From contig NZ_ML703260.1 in NCBI RefSeq assembly GCF_008520305.1, positions 165,060-217,074 of the forward strand: 52,015 bases of DNA, written 5' to 3'. The notes beneath the pieces are model-generated. The model was not told the origin of the DNA. It made no database searches and saw only the letters and a program-made list of their open reading frames with translations. The first letter of the stretch is position 1. Each line of letters opens with the position of its first letter. This document shows, in pieces, positions 16,876-26,599 of this stretch. The position numbers and the translations under genes were made by a program. This DNA comes from Mesorhizobium sp. SARCC-RB16n. GTDB lineage: Bacteria > Pseudomonadota > Alphaproteobacteria > Rhizobiales > Rhizobiaceae.

Positions 16876-18252
16876 TCATGCCACCGGGTCGATCCAGCCG
16901 TTGGGCGGACCGAAGCCGGCCATGGCGTCCGCCGGCCCCCATGTCTTCGGCTCGTAGAGATGCGGCGGCGTGGTATCGCCGAGCACCGGACCGACGATGC
17001 GCCAGGCCAGTTCGGCCGCGTCCTGACGGGTGAAGAGCTGGCCATTGCCGTTCATCGCGTCGCCGATCAGCCGTTCATAGGGAGGCATGTCGCCCTTGCT
17101 GTCGTCGAGCGCCGTCAGTTCCACCTGCTCGCCGATCATGTCGTCGCCGGGCGCCTTGCGCTGGGCGCCGATGGCGATCATCACCTGCGGGTCGATGCGG
17201 AAGCGGACGTAATTCTGATCGGCGGGCTTGATCGGATCGAACACGTCGAGTGGCGGCCGCTTCAGCCGCACCACCACCTCGGTGACATGCACCGGCATGT
17301 TCTTGCCGGCGCGGATGAAGAACGGCACGTCCTGCCAGCGCCAGGTGTCGACGAAAAAACGCACCGCCGCGAAGGTCTCGACCGGCGAGTTGGGCGCCAC
17401 GCCGGGCTCGGCGAGATAGCCGGTGAACTGGCCGCGCACGACATCGTTCTTGGTCAAGGTGCGGATGGCGCGCAGGACCTGCACCTTCTCATCGATCAAA
17501 TCGTCGGCGGAGCGGCCGACCGGCGGCTCCATGGCCAGGAGCAGCAGGATGTTGAGCAGATGGTTCTCGATGACGTCCCTGATACAGCCGACATCGTCAT
17601 AGAAGCGGCCACGCCCTTCGACGCCGAAATCCTCGGCCATGGTGATCTGCACGCTCTCGACGTAATTGCGGTTCCAGATCGGCTCGAGCAAGGAGTTGGC
17701 GAAGCGAAAATAGAGCAGGTTCTGGATCGCTTCCTTGCCGAGATAGTGGTCGATGCGGAAGATCGACTGTTCGTCGAATACCAGGTGCAGCACCCGGTTC
17801 AGCCAGCGCGCCGACTGCAGATCGTGGCCGAAGGGCTTTTCCACCATCAGCCGCGCGCCGTGCGCGGTGCCCGATTGCTCCAGCCCTTGCACGACAGTCT
17901 CGAACATGGTCGGCGGCACCGCCATGTAGTGCAGCGGCCGCTGCGCGCTGCCGAGTGCCGTCTTCAGCTTCTCGAAGGTGGCCGGATCGCGATAGTCGCC
18001 GCTGACATAGCGCAGCAGCGAGGCGAACTTGGCGAACACCTTCTCGTCGATCTTGCCGAGCGCGTTGACGATGCCGTCGCGGGCACGGTCCTGCAATTGC
18101 TTCAAATCCCAGGCATCGAAGGCGACGCCGATCACCGGTTCTGTGAGCGTGCCCTTGGCGACCATCTGGTACAGCGCTGGAAATATCTTCTTGTGGGCGA
18201 GGTCGCCGGTCGCCCCGAAGAGCACCAGCGTGTCGGACCGTTCCTGGCTCAT
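16876..18252 (-). CDS. zwf: Glucose-6-phosphate 1-dehydrogenase
   Basis: It oxidises glucose 6-phosphate to 6-phosphogluconolactone, entering the pentose phosphate or Entner-Doudoroff route. The 458-residue protein has the NADP-binding [11 protein letters not shown] (12-22), the substrate-binding EKPFGHD and the active-site RIDHYLGKE (166-174). The length is slightly short of the usual 490. I chose ATG 18252, since an upstream in-frame codon at 18318 would overlap gnd. The stop overlaps a possible start of the kinase gene. No pgl lies next to it, unlike the common zwf-pgl-edd order. Confidence 0.97.
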   Translation of the reverse strand: MSQERSDTLVLFGATGDLAHKKIFPALYQMVAKGTLTEPVIGVAFDAWDLKQLQDRARDGIVNALGKIDEKVFAKFASLLRYVSGDYRDPATFEKLKTALGSAQRPLHYMAVPPTMFETVVQGLEQSGTAHGARLMVEKPFGHDLQSARWLNRVLHLVFDEQSIFRIDHYLGKEAIQNLLYFRFANSLLEPIWNRNYVESVQITMAEDFGVEGRGRFYDDVGCIRDVIENHLLNILLLLAMEPPVGRSADDLIDEKVQVLRAIRTLTKNDVVRGQFTGYLAEPGVAPNSPVETFAAVRFFVDTWRWQDVPFFIRAGKNMPVHVTEVVVRLKRPPLDVFDPIKPADQNYVRFRIDPQVMIAIGAQRKAPGDDMIGEQVELTALDDSKGDMPPYERLIGDAMNGNGQLFTRQDAAELAWRIVGPVLGDTTPPHLYEPKTWGPADAMAGFGPPNGWIDPVA

Positions 18253-18274
18253 GCGTGCGTCTCCCCTGTCGCCG

Positions 18275-19291
18275 TCACTTGCCGTCCTTCGGCTTTTCGA
18301 TGTGGCCGCCGAAGGCATAGCGCATGGCGGACAACAGCTTGTCGGCGAATTCGGATTCGCCTTGCGAGGAGAAGCGGTCGAACAGGGCGGAGGACAGGAC
18401 CGGCGCCGGCACGCCAGTGTCGATCGCCGCCTTCAGCGTCCAGCGGCCCTCGCCGGAATCCGAGACCCGGCCGCCGAATTGCGCCAGGCCCGGATCGCTC
18501 TTCAGCGCGCCAGCGGTGAGATCGAGCAGCCAGGAGCCGATGACGCTGCCATGCCGCCAGACCTCGGCCACCTGCGGAAGGTCGACGTCGAACTGGTAGT
18601 ATTGCGGGTTTTCCAGCGGGCTGGTCTCGGCGTCCGCGGTCCGCTGCCGCTTGCCGGCATTGGCCGACTTCAGGATGTTCATGCCTTCTGCATAGGCGGC
18701 CATGACGCCATATTCGATGCCGTTGTGCACCATCTTGACGAAGTGGCCGGCGCCGCTCGGTCCGCAATGCAGGTAGCCATAGGGCGCGGTGCCGGCGGTC
18801 TTGTCCGGGGCCGGCGCTCCGGTGTCGAGGCCAGGGGCCAACGTGGCAAAGACCGAATCGAGATGCTGCACCGCCACGTCGGGACCGCCGATCATCAGGC
18901 AGTAGCCGCGCTCCAGCCCCCAGACACCGCCACTGGTGCCGACATCGACTAGATGGATGCCCTTGCCGGCCAGCTTGGCGGCCTGGTCGACGGCGTCGTG
19001 ATAGTAGGAATTGCCGCCGTCGATGACGATGTCGCCAGGTTCCATCAGCGCGGCGACCTGGTCGATGATCTTGCCGGTGATCGCCGCCGGCAGCATCAGC
19101 CACACGCAGCGCGGCTTGGCGAGCTTGCCGACGAATTCCTCCAGGGATGCCGCCCCCAAGGCGCCGTCGCTGACCAGTGCGGCAACGCTGGCCGGGTTGA
19201 TGTCGTAGACGACGCATTCGTGGCCGTCGCGCATCAGGCGCCGCACCATGTTGGCGCCCATCCGGCCCAGTCCCATCATTCCGATCTGCAT
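18275..19291 (-). CDS. gnd: 6-phosphogluconate dehydrogenase (decarboxylating), short type
   Basis: It oxidatively decarboxylates 6-phosphogluconate to ribulose 5-phosphate. The 338-residue protein is the short (YqeC-like, usually NAD-linked) form: [19 protein letters not shown] at the N-terminus, the [22 protein letters not shown] segment in the middle, and [14 protein letters not shown] with the catalytic lysine. It precedes zwf by 22 bp on the same strand and follows the glucoamylase gene by 48 bp, so the three plus the kinase likely form one transcript. Confidence 0.95.
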   Translation of the reverse strand: MQIGMMGLGRMGANMVRRLMRDGHECVVYDINPASVAALVSDGALGAASLEEFVGKLAKPRCVWLMLPAAITGKIIDQVAALMEPGDIVIDGGNSYYHDAVDQAAKLAGKGIHLVDVGTSGGVWGLERGYCLMIGGPDVAVQHLDSVFATLAPGLDTGAPAPDKTAGTAPYGYLHCGPSGAGHFVKMVHNGIEYGVMAAYAEGMNILKSANAGKRQRTADAETSPLENPQYYQFDVDLPQVAEVWRHGSVIGSWLLDLTAGALKSDPGLAQFGGRVSDSGEGRWTLKAAIDTGVPAPVLSSALFDRFSSQGESEFADKLLSAMRYAFGGHIEKPKDGK

Positions 19292-19339
19292 GGTTTCGTC
19301 CCTGTTTCCTAGAGATTTGCGGGGGTGTCGAGGAAGGAT

Positions 19340-21766
19340 CTACTGGCTATCCCGATCGCCTGAGATGACGGAGAAGTCGACATTCTCCCAATCGCCGGTT
19401 CCGGGCCAGAAAAAAGTGAAGATGAGCGTGCTTCCCTTGGATGGGCTCGCCACAGGCAGGTCTGCAAGATGAATGCCGAAAGCATTTTCCGCTGTCCGGC
19501 TCTCATGGGCAGTTGCCCAGTTGTCGATGCTCCAATGGACAGTCGCGGCCGCCAGCAATTCGATACGCAGCGCCTTGCCGGGCGGCAGCGCGCGGATCTT
19601 GTTGTTGAAGCGCCAGGTCCTGAACGGCGATACGGTCTTGTCCTCGATGTAGCGCTTTACGCCTTGCGGCGGCATGTCGAAGACGGCGCCGTCGCGCAGC
19701 GAGCGCAACAGCTTGATATGTTCGGAATGCGCCCAGACCAGCGGCATGGCGCTGCCCGATGGCTTGCCATGCTGCAGCTCGCGCTCCGAAATATCGGCGC
19801 CGTCCCAGACCTGTTCCGGCAGCAGGCCGCCGGGTCCGGCCGACAGTTCAAGCGCATCGAGCAGGCTGGCCGCCATGTCCTTGCGCCCGGCCGCCAGCTC
19901 GTAGTGGGCCCGTTCGCCGGCGAGCAGCGGCCACGGCCGGCCTTGGCCGGTGCCGTCGAAGGGCGCGCCATCCTCGTGTTCGCCATAACCGTCGCTGTTA
20001 TAGCGGTACCAGAGCGGCCCTTGCGCCAGTTCGCAACGCAATTGCGCGTCGATGACCGCGACGGTGTCGACGATGCGGGGATCGTCGGCGGCTCTCAGGC
20101 CAAAGCGCACCAGCGCCAGCGCGTCTGGGCTGACGATTTCCTCGGCTGGTCGGTCCGTATCGCCGGGCGGCCGGTTCTTGATCGGGACATAGCCGTCCTT
20201 CGGCGAGCCGGCATCGGGGTCGTCGGGCGGCGCGATGCGGACGTAATAGCCGCTGACGTCGGCGGCCTTGCAGATGGCGGTGCCGGTGACATAGGTCCAG
20301 CGCTCGACCTGGTCGTTCCAGCCGTCGGCGGTCTCGCGCAGATAGCTTGCCGCATCCTGCTTGCCGCAGGCGTCGAGCAGGTCGGCGCCGGCGAGCAGTG
20401 CCGCGATCTCGACGGCCAGCGTGAACGGGCTGTAGCCGGCGTCTTCTTCCCAGCGGTCCTCGCCGGTGACGGGACCATTGCGCACGACATAGGAAGCGGC
20501 GCGCTCGATCATCGGCAGGAAGGTCTTGAGCCTGGGGCGCGGCAAGTGGCCAGCGCGATGCAAGGCATCGGCCAGCAGCAAGGGAAAGGCGCATTCGTCC
20601 ATCTGGATGCCGGGCCAATAGGCGGAGCCGTCGAGCCAGGCGTTCTGCGGCCAATGGCCGTCCGGCTGCTGGATGGAGCGGAGGTATTCCAGGATCTGCA
20701 GTGCCGAGGCGGCATCGCCGGCGGCGAGAAAGCCGCCCGCCGTCTCGACCAGGTCGCGCGGCCAGACCAGATGGTAGCCGCCGAGATCGTCGTCGCCCTT
20801 GTTGAAGCCCCAGGGGATGGACAGGCTGGCGACCGCCGCGCCCGGTATGGCCGACGACCTGTGGGTGGCCAGCACCGCGGTGGAGACGCGATAGCTGTTC
20901 ACTCCGGGCGCTCCGGGCGTCCGGTGGCGGTCCAGTGGCAGCAGCCCGGCCTGCCATTTGCGCCATTTTTTGACATAGGATTTCGCCGCCGGTTCAAAAC
21001 CGTGCTTCAGGCTGGCGAAGGCGTTTTCGGCGGCCTCGTCTGAAGTCGCCCCAAAACCCAGCGCCAGCACGGCCTTTGTGTCGGCGGCGGTGAAGCCGAT
21101 CTCGCCGGTCAGCGCGACATTGCCGTCATCGGCGCGCCGGCAAGAGGGATCGAGCTTGCCAGTGTGGTTCAGTTGCTGCCAGCCGTCGGAAAAGCCGACA
21201 TAGCCGGCCGAACAATCCCGCCAGGGCAGCGACGAGGCCAGCGCAAGGCAGGTGCCGCGCCCCGAGGCAAACAGGACCGGCTTTCCCTGGTACTCGCCGA
21301 CCCAGGCGGTGTTGCCCATACCGGCATTGACCAGATGCGGCGCCAGAAGCGCGTAGACGCGGTAATCGGCCGCAACGCCTACGAGCGGGCTGAAGCAGGT
21401 CTCCTGCAGCAGGGTCGGACGCGCCGGATCGGCCACGATGCGCTTCTCGATCCGGTAGGCGCCGTCATCAGCCGTATTGACCAGCCTGTAGGCGGGTACG
21501 CCGACCTCGAACGGCTCGATGCCATGTCCGGCATCGCGTTTCTCCTCGGAGAAATATCCATCCTTGCCAGTGACGATCAGGCCGAGGTCGCGCGTGCAGG
21601 CGCTGTCGACGCGGGGATAATAGATCTCGTTCAGGATGCCGTGGCTGATCGTGAACCAGACGCGACTAGACGGCGAAAGCGCCGAGCCGACGCCGCTCTT
21701 GGCGCTAGAGGTCCAGCGCGCGGGAATTCCCGGTGCGCCGGGCGGCACAGTCGGCGTCACTGCCAT
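19340..21766 (-). CDS. Glycoside hydrolase family 15 (glucoamylase-type)
   Basis: The 808-residue protein has an N-terminal beta-sandwich domain (to about 270) and the (alpha/alpha)6 GH15 barrel (about 290-680), with WPRDLVETAGGFLAAGD near 335, QMDECAFP holding the likely general acid Glu391, and LLPEQVWDG holding the likely general base Glu651. It removes glucose from the non-reducing end of alpha-glucans; related bacterial enzymes act on glucans or trehalose. I see no signal peptide, so it should act in the cytosol on stored glucan or imported oligosaccharide. The start ATG 21766 has AGGAG 11 nt upstream. First gene of the sugar unit. Confidence 0.93.
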   Translation of the reverse strand: MAVTPTVPPGAPGIPARWTSSAKSGVGSALSPSSRVWFTISHGILNEIYYPRVDSACTRDLGLIVTGKDGYFSEEKRDAGHGIEPFEVGVPAYRLVNTADDGAYRIEKRIVADPARPTLLQETCFSPLVGVAADYRVYALLAPHLVNAGMGNTAWVGEYQGKPVLFASGRGTCLALASSLPWRDCSAGYVGFSDGWQQLNHTGKLDPSCRRADDGNVALTGEIGFTAADTKAVLALGFGATSDEAAENAFASLKHGFEPAAKSYVKKWRKWQAGLLPLDRHRTPGAPGVNSYRVSTAVLATHRSSAIPGAAVASLSIPWGFNKGDDDLGGYHLVWPRDLVETAGGFLAAGDAASALQILEYLRSIQQPDGHWPQNAWLDGSAYWPGIQMDECAFPLLLADALHRAGHLPRPRLKTFLPMIERAASYVVRNGPVTGEDRWEEDAGYSPFTLAVEIAALLAGADLLDACGKQDAASYLRETADGWNDQVERWTYVTGTAICKAADVSGYYVRIAPPDDPDAGSPKDGYVPIKNRPPGDTDRPAEEIVSPDALALVRFGLRAADDPRIVDTVAVIDAQLRCELAQGPLWYRYNSDGYGEHEDGAPFDGTGQGRPWPLLAGERAHYELAAGRKDMAASLLDALELSAGPGGLLPEQVWDGADISERELQHGKPSGSAMPLVWAHSEHIKLLRSLRDGAVFDMPPQGVKRYIEDKTVSPFRTWRFNNKIRALPPGKALRIELLAAATVHWSIDNWATAHESRTAENAFGIHLADLPVASPSKGSTLIFTFFWPGTGDWENVDFSVISGDRDSQ

Positions 21767-21970
21767 GCTTGTTCGCTCTCCTGGCCCGCATGCCTAGCCA
21801 TCAACCGAAGCCATTTCAACCGGCGCACCGCAAGTTGATCGCCGGCCCTTCGCGGATTGCAGTTGACAGCCCGCCGACCCTGCTGCACCTTTGTCTGATA
21901 ATAGATAAAAAACAGGTACGCAATCGACGCTCATCAGCAGCAAACCAGCAACACTCGGGAGGAGTATGAC
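21767..21970. other. Divergent intergenic region, glucoamylase / sugar importer
   Basis: This 204-bp region separates two divergent transcripts. Near 21897-21915 it is A/T-rich, and TTGACA occurs at 21863-21868 on the plus strand but without a well-spaced -10, so no promoter can be called firmly. A strong ribosome site (GGGAGGAG) lies just before the importer start at 21971. Confidence 0.4.
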
Positions 21971-22984
21971 ATGAAGAAACTGTTCGTTCTGGGCACCCTC
22001 GCAGCGGTGCTAGCAGCCGGCACGGCACTCGCCGACACCAGCGGCAAGAAAATCGCATTCTCGAACAATTACGCCGGCAATTCGTGGCGCCAGGCGATGC
22101 TCGACAGCTATGGCATCGTCACCAAGAAGGCCGTCGACGACAAGATCGTCGCCGCGGCCGATGTCTTCACCACCGCCGACAAGGAGGTGCCGACGCAGGC
22201 CGCCCAGATACAGAACCTGATTCTGCAGGGATATGACGCCATCGTCATCAACGCCGCCTCGCCGGATGCGCTCAATGGTGCCATCAAGCAGGCCTGCGAC
22301 GCCGGCATCACGGTCGTTTCCTTCGACGGCACGGTGACCGAGCCTTGCGCCTACCGCGTCGTCGTCGACTTCAAGGACATGGGCAAGCAGGAAGTCGAGC
22401 ACATGGCCAAGTTCCAGCCCAAGGGCGGCAATCTGCTTGAAATCCGCGGCCTGGCCGGCACTTCAATCGACGACGCCATCCATGCCGGTATCCTCGAGGG
22501 CGTTGCCGCCCATCCAGAATTCAAGATCGTCGGCTCGGTCACCGGTGACTGGGACCAGACCACGGCGCAGAAGGCGGTGGCGACCATCCTGCCGTCGCTG
22601 CCCGACATCGTCGGCGTCGTCGACCAAGGCGGTGACGGCTATGGCGCCGCGCAAGCCTTCGCCGCCGCCAACAAGCCGCGCCCGACCATCATCATGGGCA
22701 ACCGGCAGGACGAGCTGAAATGGTGGAAGGAACAGAAAGAGAAGGACGGCTACCAGACCTGGTCGGCCTCGATCGCCCCCGGCGTGTCGACGCTCGCTTT
22801 CTGGGTGGCACAGCAGGTGCTCGATGGCCGCAAGGACATTCCGCACGATCTGCTGGTGCCGTATCTCGCCTTCACCCAGGACGATTTCGAAGCAGCTCTG
22901 CCGAAGATCAAGGAAGGCGGTGTCGCCACCCACGAATATACGCAGGCAGATGCCATCGCGGCCATCAAAGCCAACATCAAGTGA
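21971..22984 (+). CDS. Sugar ABC transporter, periplasmic binding protein (RbsB-like)
   Basis: The 337-residue protein has a Sec signal peptide with cleavage after ALA near residue 22, then a type-I periplasmic binding fold: IAFSNNYAGNSWRQAML, DAIVINAASPDALNGAIKQACDAGI, VVSFDGTVTEP and GVVDQGGDGYGAAQAF. These features are typical of ribose/xylose/galactose-type binding proteins. It leads an operon with an RbsA-type ATPase and two permeases. No sugar kinase or isomerase is next to it, so the ligand is unknown. Confidence 0.95.
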   Translation: MKKLFVLGTLAAVLAAGTALADTSGKKIAFSNNYAGNSWRQAMLDSYGIVTKKAVDDKIVAAADVFTTADKEVPTQAAQIQNLILQGYDAIVINAASPDALNGAIKQACDAGITVVSFDGTVTEPCAYRVVVDFKDMGKQEVEHMAKFQPKGGNLLEIRGLAGTSIDDAIHAGILEGVAAHPEFKIVGSVTGDWDQTTAQKAVATILPSLPDIVGVVDQGGDGYGAAQAFAAANKPRPTIIMGNRQDELKWWKEQKEKDGYQTWSASIAPGVSTLAFWVAQQVLDGRKDIPHDLLVPYLAFTQDDFEAALPKIKEGGVATHEYTQADAIAAIKANIK

Positions 22985-23026
22985 ACGTCGCGTTGCCCGG
23001 GCATCCCTGAGCGGATATCGTTGAGC

Positions 23027-24547
23027 ATGGCCGCAGGCAACACGGACGTCATCAGACTGGGCGGCGCCGAAAAACAATTCGGCGCCGCCAATGTTGACAT
23101 CGTAAGACTTGACGCTGCCGAAAAGCATTTCGGCGCCGTCAGGGCGCTGGGCGGGGTGGATTTCCATGTCGGACCCGGCGAATGCGTCGGCCTCGTCGGC
23201 CATAACGGCGCCGGCAAGTCGACGCTGATGCATATGGTGGCCGGCACCTTGAAGCCCGACAGTGGGGCGATCGGCGTGCATGGCGGCATCGAGGAGAACT
23301 ACTCGGTGTCGCGGGCACAGCAGCTCGGCATACGCTGCGTGTTCCAGGAGCTGTCGCTGTGCCCCAATCTCAGCGTGGCCGAGAATACGCGCATCAACCA
23401 TGCTTCGCTCTCCGGCTTCGGCTGGCGGCGCAAGGCGGCGGGGCTGATCGCCGCCAAGCTGGACGAGATCTTCCCGGACCACGGCATTTCGGCGTGGGAT
23501 ATCGTCGGCGACCTTTCGATCGGCCGCCGCCAGATGGTCGAGGTGGCGCGCGCCTTCACGGTGACACAGGACCGGCTCGACCTGGTCATCCTCGATGAGC
23601 CGACCTCTTCGCTCGACGCGCACACCGCCGGCCAGCTGCTGGCCTTCGTGCGCCGCTTCGTCGCCGGCGGCAAGAGCTGCATCCTGATCTCGCACGTGCT
23701 GGGTGAGGTGTTGCGGAACGCCGACCGCATCGTGGTGATGCGCGACGGCAAGATGGTGGCGTCGGATGCGGCTGCTGCCTTCGACCGCGACCGGCTGGTG
23801 ACGGTGATGGGCGGAACAGAAGCGCGCGAGAAGACCGCCGCGAAAGCCGCTGCCGCCAAGCCGGGCAACAGCCCACTGCGCGTCCGGGCGCGGCCCGCCG
23901 GGCAGACCGACGGCAAGGACCTTGTCGCGCGCGCGGGCGAGATCATCGGCCTTGCCGGGCTGGCCGGTCACGGGCAGACCGACTTGCTGCTGCGGATATT
24001 CGATGCCGCCGCACGCGCCAAGACCGGCATCGAGGTCACTGCACCGGTGGCCCTGGTGGCGGGCGACCGCCAGTCGGATGGTATTTTCCCGCAATGGTCG
24101 ATTGCGCAGAATATCGGCATCCGTTCGCTTGCGCGTCTGCGCAACGGGTTGCTGATCTCGCCGCGGCGCGAGGCGGAGCTCGCCGATATGTGGAAGAAGA
24201 AGATCGGCATCCGCACGCCCGACATGAACAACAACATCTTCTCGCTCTCGGGCGGCAATCAGCAGAAGGCCTTGTTTGCCCGCGCACTGGGCTCCGATGC
24301 CGAAATCGTGCTGATGGACGACCCGATGCGGGGCGTCGACATCGGCACCAAGCTGGAGGTCTACGACCTCGTGCGCGAGGAGGCGGGCCGCGGCCGCACC
24401 TTCCTCTGGTACACGACCGAAACCGAAGAGCTCGACAATTGCGACCACATCTATGTCTTCAAGAACGGCCGCATCGTCGCCAACCTGACGCGCGACGAGC
24501 TGACCGAAGAGAAGATCATCCAGTCCTCCTTCGGCGACGCGGCCTGA
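23027..24547 (+). CDS. Sugar ABC transporter, dual ATP-binding protein (RbsA-like)
   Basis: The 506-residue protein has two ATPase cassettes. The first has the Walker [10 protein letters not shown] near residue 65, the signature region [13 protein letters not shown] and the Walker [12 protein letters not shown]. The second has the degenerate Walker [10 protein letters not shown] usual for RbsA-type proteins and [15 protein letters not shown]. The start is ATG 23027. Its N-terminus is odd: a 15-residue stretch beginning [13 protein letters not shown] recurs as [13 protein letters not shown] after two residues (positions 23045-23089 and 23096-23140), and each unit encodes a hairpin. It is followed by two permeases with 1- to 3-bp gaps. 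Confidence 0.95.
   Translation: MAAGNTDVIRLGGAEKQFGAANVDIVRLDAAEKHFGAVRALGGVDFHVGPGECVGLVGHNGAGKSTLMHMVAGTLKPDSGAIGVHGGIEENYSVSRAQQLGIRCVFQELSLCPNLSVAENTRINHASLSGFGWRRKAAGLIAAKLDEIFPDHGISAWDIVGDLSIGRRQMVEVARAFTVTQDRLDLVILDEPTSSLDAHTAGQLLAFVRRFVAGGKSCILISHVLGEVLRNADRIVVMRDGKMVASDAAAAFDRDRLVTVMGGTEAREKTAAKAAAAKPGNSPLRVRARPAGQTDGKDLVARAGEIIGLAGLAGHGQTDLLLRIFDAAARAKTGIEVTAPVALVAGDRQSDGIFPQWSIAQNIGIRSLARLRNGLLISPRREAELADMWKKKIGIRTPDMNNNIFSLSGGNQQKALFARALGSDAEIVLMDDPMRGVDIGTKLEVYDLVREEAGRGRTFLWYTTETEELDNCDHIYVFKNGRIVANLTRDELTEEKIIQSSFGDAA
23045..23140 (+). repeat. Imperfect 45-bp tandem duplication with two hairpins
   Basis: Two 45-bp units (23045-23089, 23096-23140), 6 bp apart, encode similar peptides (9 of 15 residues identical). 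The first contains GGCGCCGAA (23063-23071) and TTCGGCGCC (23078-23086), a perfect 9-bp stem; the second contains GCCGAAA and TTTCGGC (23117-23134), a 7-bp stem. Only the second copy aligns with the usual beginning of an ABC cassette. Confidence 0.75.
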
Positions 24548-24548
24548 G

Positions 24549-25529
24549 ATGACGGCGACGCCAATCGACAATGGCTTCAAGGGATCGGCGGCACGCAATG
24601 CGGCGGCGCGGGCGCGGCTGTTGCGCGGCCTGCTGCCGGCGCTATCGCTGGCGCTAGTGTTGCTCGCGATCGCCTGGCTCAACCCGCGCGCCATCAGCTA
24701 TTTCGGCTTCAGTCTGATGCTGAACCTGGCGATTCCGATCGCGCTGGCGACCATCGCGCAGATGTTCGTCATCGCCGGCAACGAGCTCGACCTCTCGATC
24801 GGCACCTTCGTCGGTTTCGTCGGTTGCGTCACCGCGACGTGGCTGAAGGACGCGCCGCTGATCGGTGTCATCATTCTGCTCGGCTCGATCGGCGTCTATG
24901 CGCTGCTCGGCGCGCTGATCCATCTGCGCAACCTGCCCTCGATCGTGGTGACACTCGGCATGAGTTTCGTCTGGCAGGGGCTCGCCATCCTCTTCCTGCC
25001 CAAGCCGGGCGGCAAGGCGCCGGACTGGCTGCTGGCGATCATGGCGTTCAAGCCGCCCTTCATTCCATTTCCGATCATCGCAGCGCTGCTGATCGCGGCG
25101 ACCGTGCATTTCGGCCTGATGCGCACCTCTTACGGCGTGATCCTGCGCGGCTCCGGCGGCAATCCGGCGGCGCTGCGGCGCGCCGGCTGGTCGGTGCTCA
25201 AGACTAAGATCGTGTTGTTTTCGCTGGCCGGCCTGTTCGGCGTGCTATCGGGCATGGCGCTGATCGGCATCACCACCTCGGCGGATGCCAATATCGGCAA
25301 TGGCTACACGCTGCTGGCCATCGCCGGCGTCATCCTCGGCGGCGGCGAGTTCGTCGGCGGCCGGGTCTCGCCGATCGGCGCTGTCATCGGCGCGCTGACG
25401 CTGGCGCTGGCCGCCTCGCCGCTGCTCACCTTCATGCACATTCCGCCCGACTGGCAGGTGGCCGCCAACGGCGCCATCCTGATCATCGTGCTTGCGGCGC
25501 GGGTGCTGATCAGCCGTAGGGAAAGGTGA
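24549..25529 (+). CDS. Sugar ABC transporter permease (RbsC-like), 1
   Basis: The 326-residue inner-membrane protein has about eight to ten predicted helices and the BPD_transp_2 pattern of the ribose/galactose permease family: ELDLSIGTFVGFVG near residue 80 and GGGEFVGGRVSPIGAVIGALTL near residue 265, the usual cytoplasmic and C-terminal motifs. It starts at ATG 24549, 1 bp after the ATPase stop, and is followed after 3 bp by the second permease, so a heterodimeric channel is expected. Confidence 0.95.
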   Translation: MTATPIDNGFKGSAARNAAARARLLRGLLPALSLALVLLAIAWLNPRAISYFGFSLMLNLAIPIALATIAQMFVIAGNELDLSIGTFVGFVGCVTATWLKDAPLIGVIILLGSIGVYALLGALIHLRNLPSIVVTLGMSFVWQGLAILFLPKPGGKAPDWLLAIMAFKPPFIPFPIIAALLIAATVHFGLMRTSYGVILRGSGGNPAALRRAGWSVLKTKIVLFSLAGLFGVLSGMALIGITTSADANIGNGYTLLAIAGVILGGGEFVGGRVSPIGAVIGALTLALAASPLLTFMHIPPDWQVAANGAILIIVLAARVLISRRER

Positions 25530-25532
25530 GCG

Positions 25533-26480
25533 ATGGCTTCGCTGAGAACGCTGCTCACAAAACCCTGGATCTGGTCGTTTGTCGGCGCGCTGCTGGTGTG
25601 GCTGGCGACGATAGCCTTCACCGGCGGCTATGGCGCCGGCGGCATGGTCACGGCCGCATTGTCTCTTGCCGTGTTCACCGTCATCGTTGGCGTCGGCCAG
25701 ATGTTCGTCATCACGCTCGGACCCGGCAATGTCGACCTGTCGCTGCCGGCCAATATCGGCTTGGCAAGCGCGGTTGCCATGAAGGTGATGGGCGGCAGCG
25801 ATGCCATGATCGTCGTCGGATTGCTGGCGGCGCTCGCCTGTGGTGCCGCGATCGGCGCCATCAACTATCTGCTGATCTGGGCGCTGCGCATTCCGCCGAT
25901 CATCGCCACGCTGTCGGCGAGCTTCATCATCCAGTCGGTCGACATCAGCTATGGGCGCGGGCTGCAGATCAAGCCGCCGCCGGGCTTCGCCGATTTCACC
26001 AACTGGCAGGTGCTGGGCATTCCCGTACTGGCGATCCTCACGGTGCTGTTCACCATCGGTGCTGCCATCGCCTTGCAGCGCATGATCTATGGCCGCTCGG
26101 TGCTTGCGATCGGACAGAACATCCGCGCCGCATGGCTTGCCGGCGTCAATGTCGGCCGCATCCGCTTCCTCACCTACACGCTGTCGGGCGCGCTCGGCGG
26201 CATCGACGGCGCGCTGCTCGCCGGCTATTTCCGCGGCGCCAATGTCGATATCGGCAATGAATATCTGCTGGCCTCGATCGCCGTCGTCGTCATCGGCGGC
26301 ACGTCGGTGGCGGGCGGCAAGGCCAATGTGCCCGGCGTCTGGGGCGCGGCGCTGTTCCTGGTGCTGCTGCTCACCATGCTCAACACATTCGGCGTCAGCG
26401 CCGGCGTGCGGTTGCTTCTGACGGGGCTGATCATCGTTGGGGTGATTACTGCCGCGGGTGGGGAGAAGGCGCTACGCTGA
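25533..26480 (+). CDS. Sugar ABC transporter permease (RbsC-like), 2
   Basis: This 315-residue protein is a paralogue of the preceding gene with the same motifs: GPGNVDLSLPANIGLAS near residue 65 replaces the more common NEIDLSVG, and VIGGTSVAGGKANVPGVWGAALFL near residue 255 is the C-terminal signature. It completes the four-gene importer. A small palindrome (CTGCGG/CCGCAG, 26490-26506) lies 10 bp after the stop but lacks a T-run. Confidence 0.95.
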   Translation: MASLRTLLTKPWIWSFVGALLVWLATIAFTGGYGAGGMVTAALSLAVFTVIVGVGQMFVITLGPGNVDLSLPANIGLASAVAMKVMGGSDAMIVVGLLAALACGAAIGAINYLLIWALRIPPIIATLSASFIIQSVDISYGRGLQIKPPPGFADFTNWQVLGIPVLAILTVLFTIGAAIALQRMIYGRSVLAIGQNIRAAWLAGVNVGRIRFLTYTLSGALGGIDGALLAGYFRGANVDIGNEYLLASIAVVVIGGTSVAGGKANVPGVWGAALFLVLLLTMLNTFGVSAGVRLLLTGLIIVGVITAAGGEKALR

Positions 26481-26599
26481 CCGCGACGTCTGCGGCGCGA
26501 CCGCAGCCTGTCGGGCCAACCGTTGGACCAGCCGGTTCCCATTCGCGGCGTGGCCTTGTAAACCGGTCCGCGATCTCAGTCGGTCTCGGGAGGCTTCGC

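Noticed and set aside
16960-18519. 519-codon plus-strand open frame opposite zwf and gnd
   Set aside because: It is a GC-rich antisense shadow with low-complexity composition and no recognisable fold.
19469-21043. 524-codon plus-strand open frame opposite the glucoamylase
   Set aside because: It is antisense to a complete GH15 enzyme and has no motif of its own.
22463-24694. 743-codon minus-strand open frame opposite the sugar importer
   Set aside because: It lies antisense to the binding protein and ATPase genes, whose motifs and ribosome sites are convincing; it has no domain signature.
26490-26506. CTGCGG/CCGCAG hairpin after the sugar permease as a terminator
   Set aside because: The stem is only 6 bp and no T-run follows.
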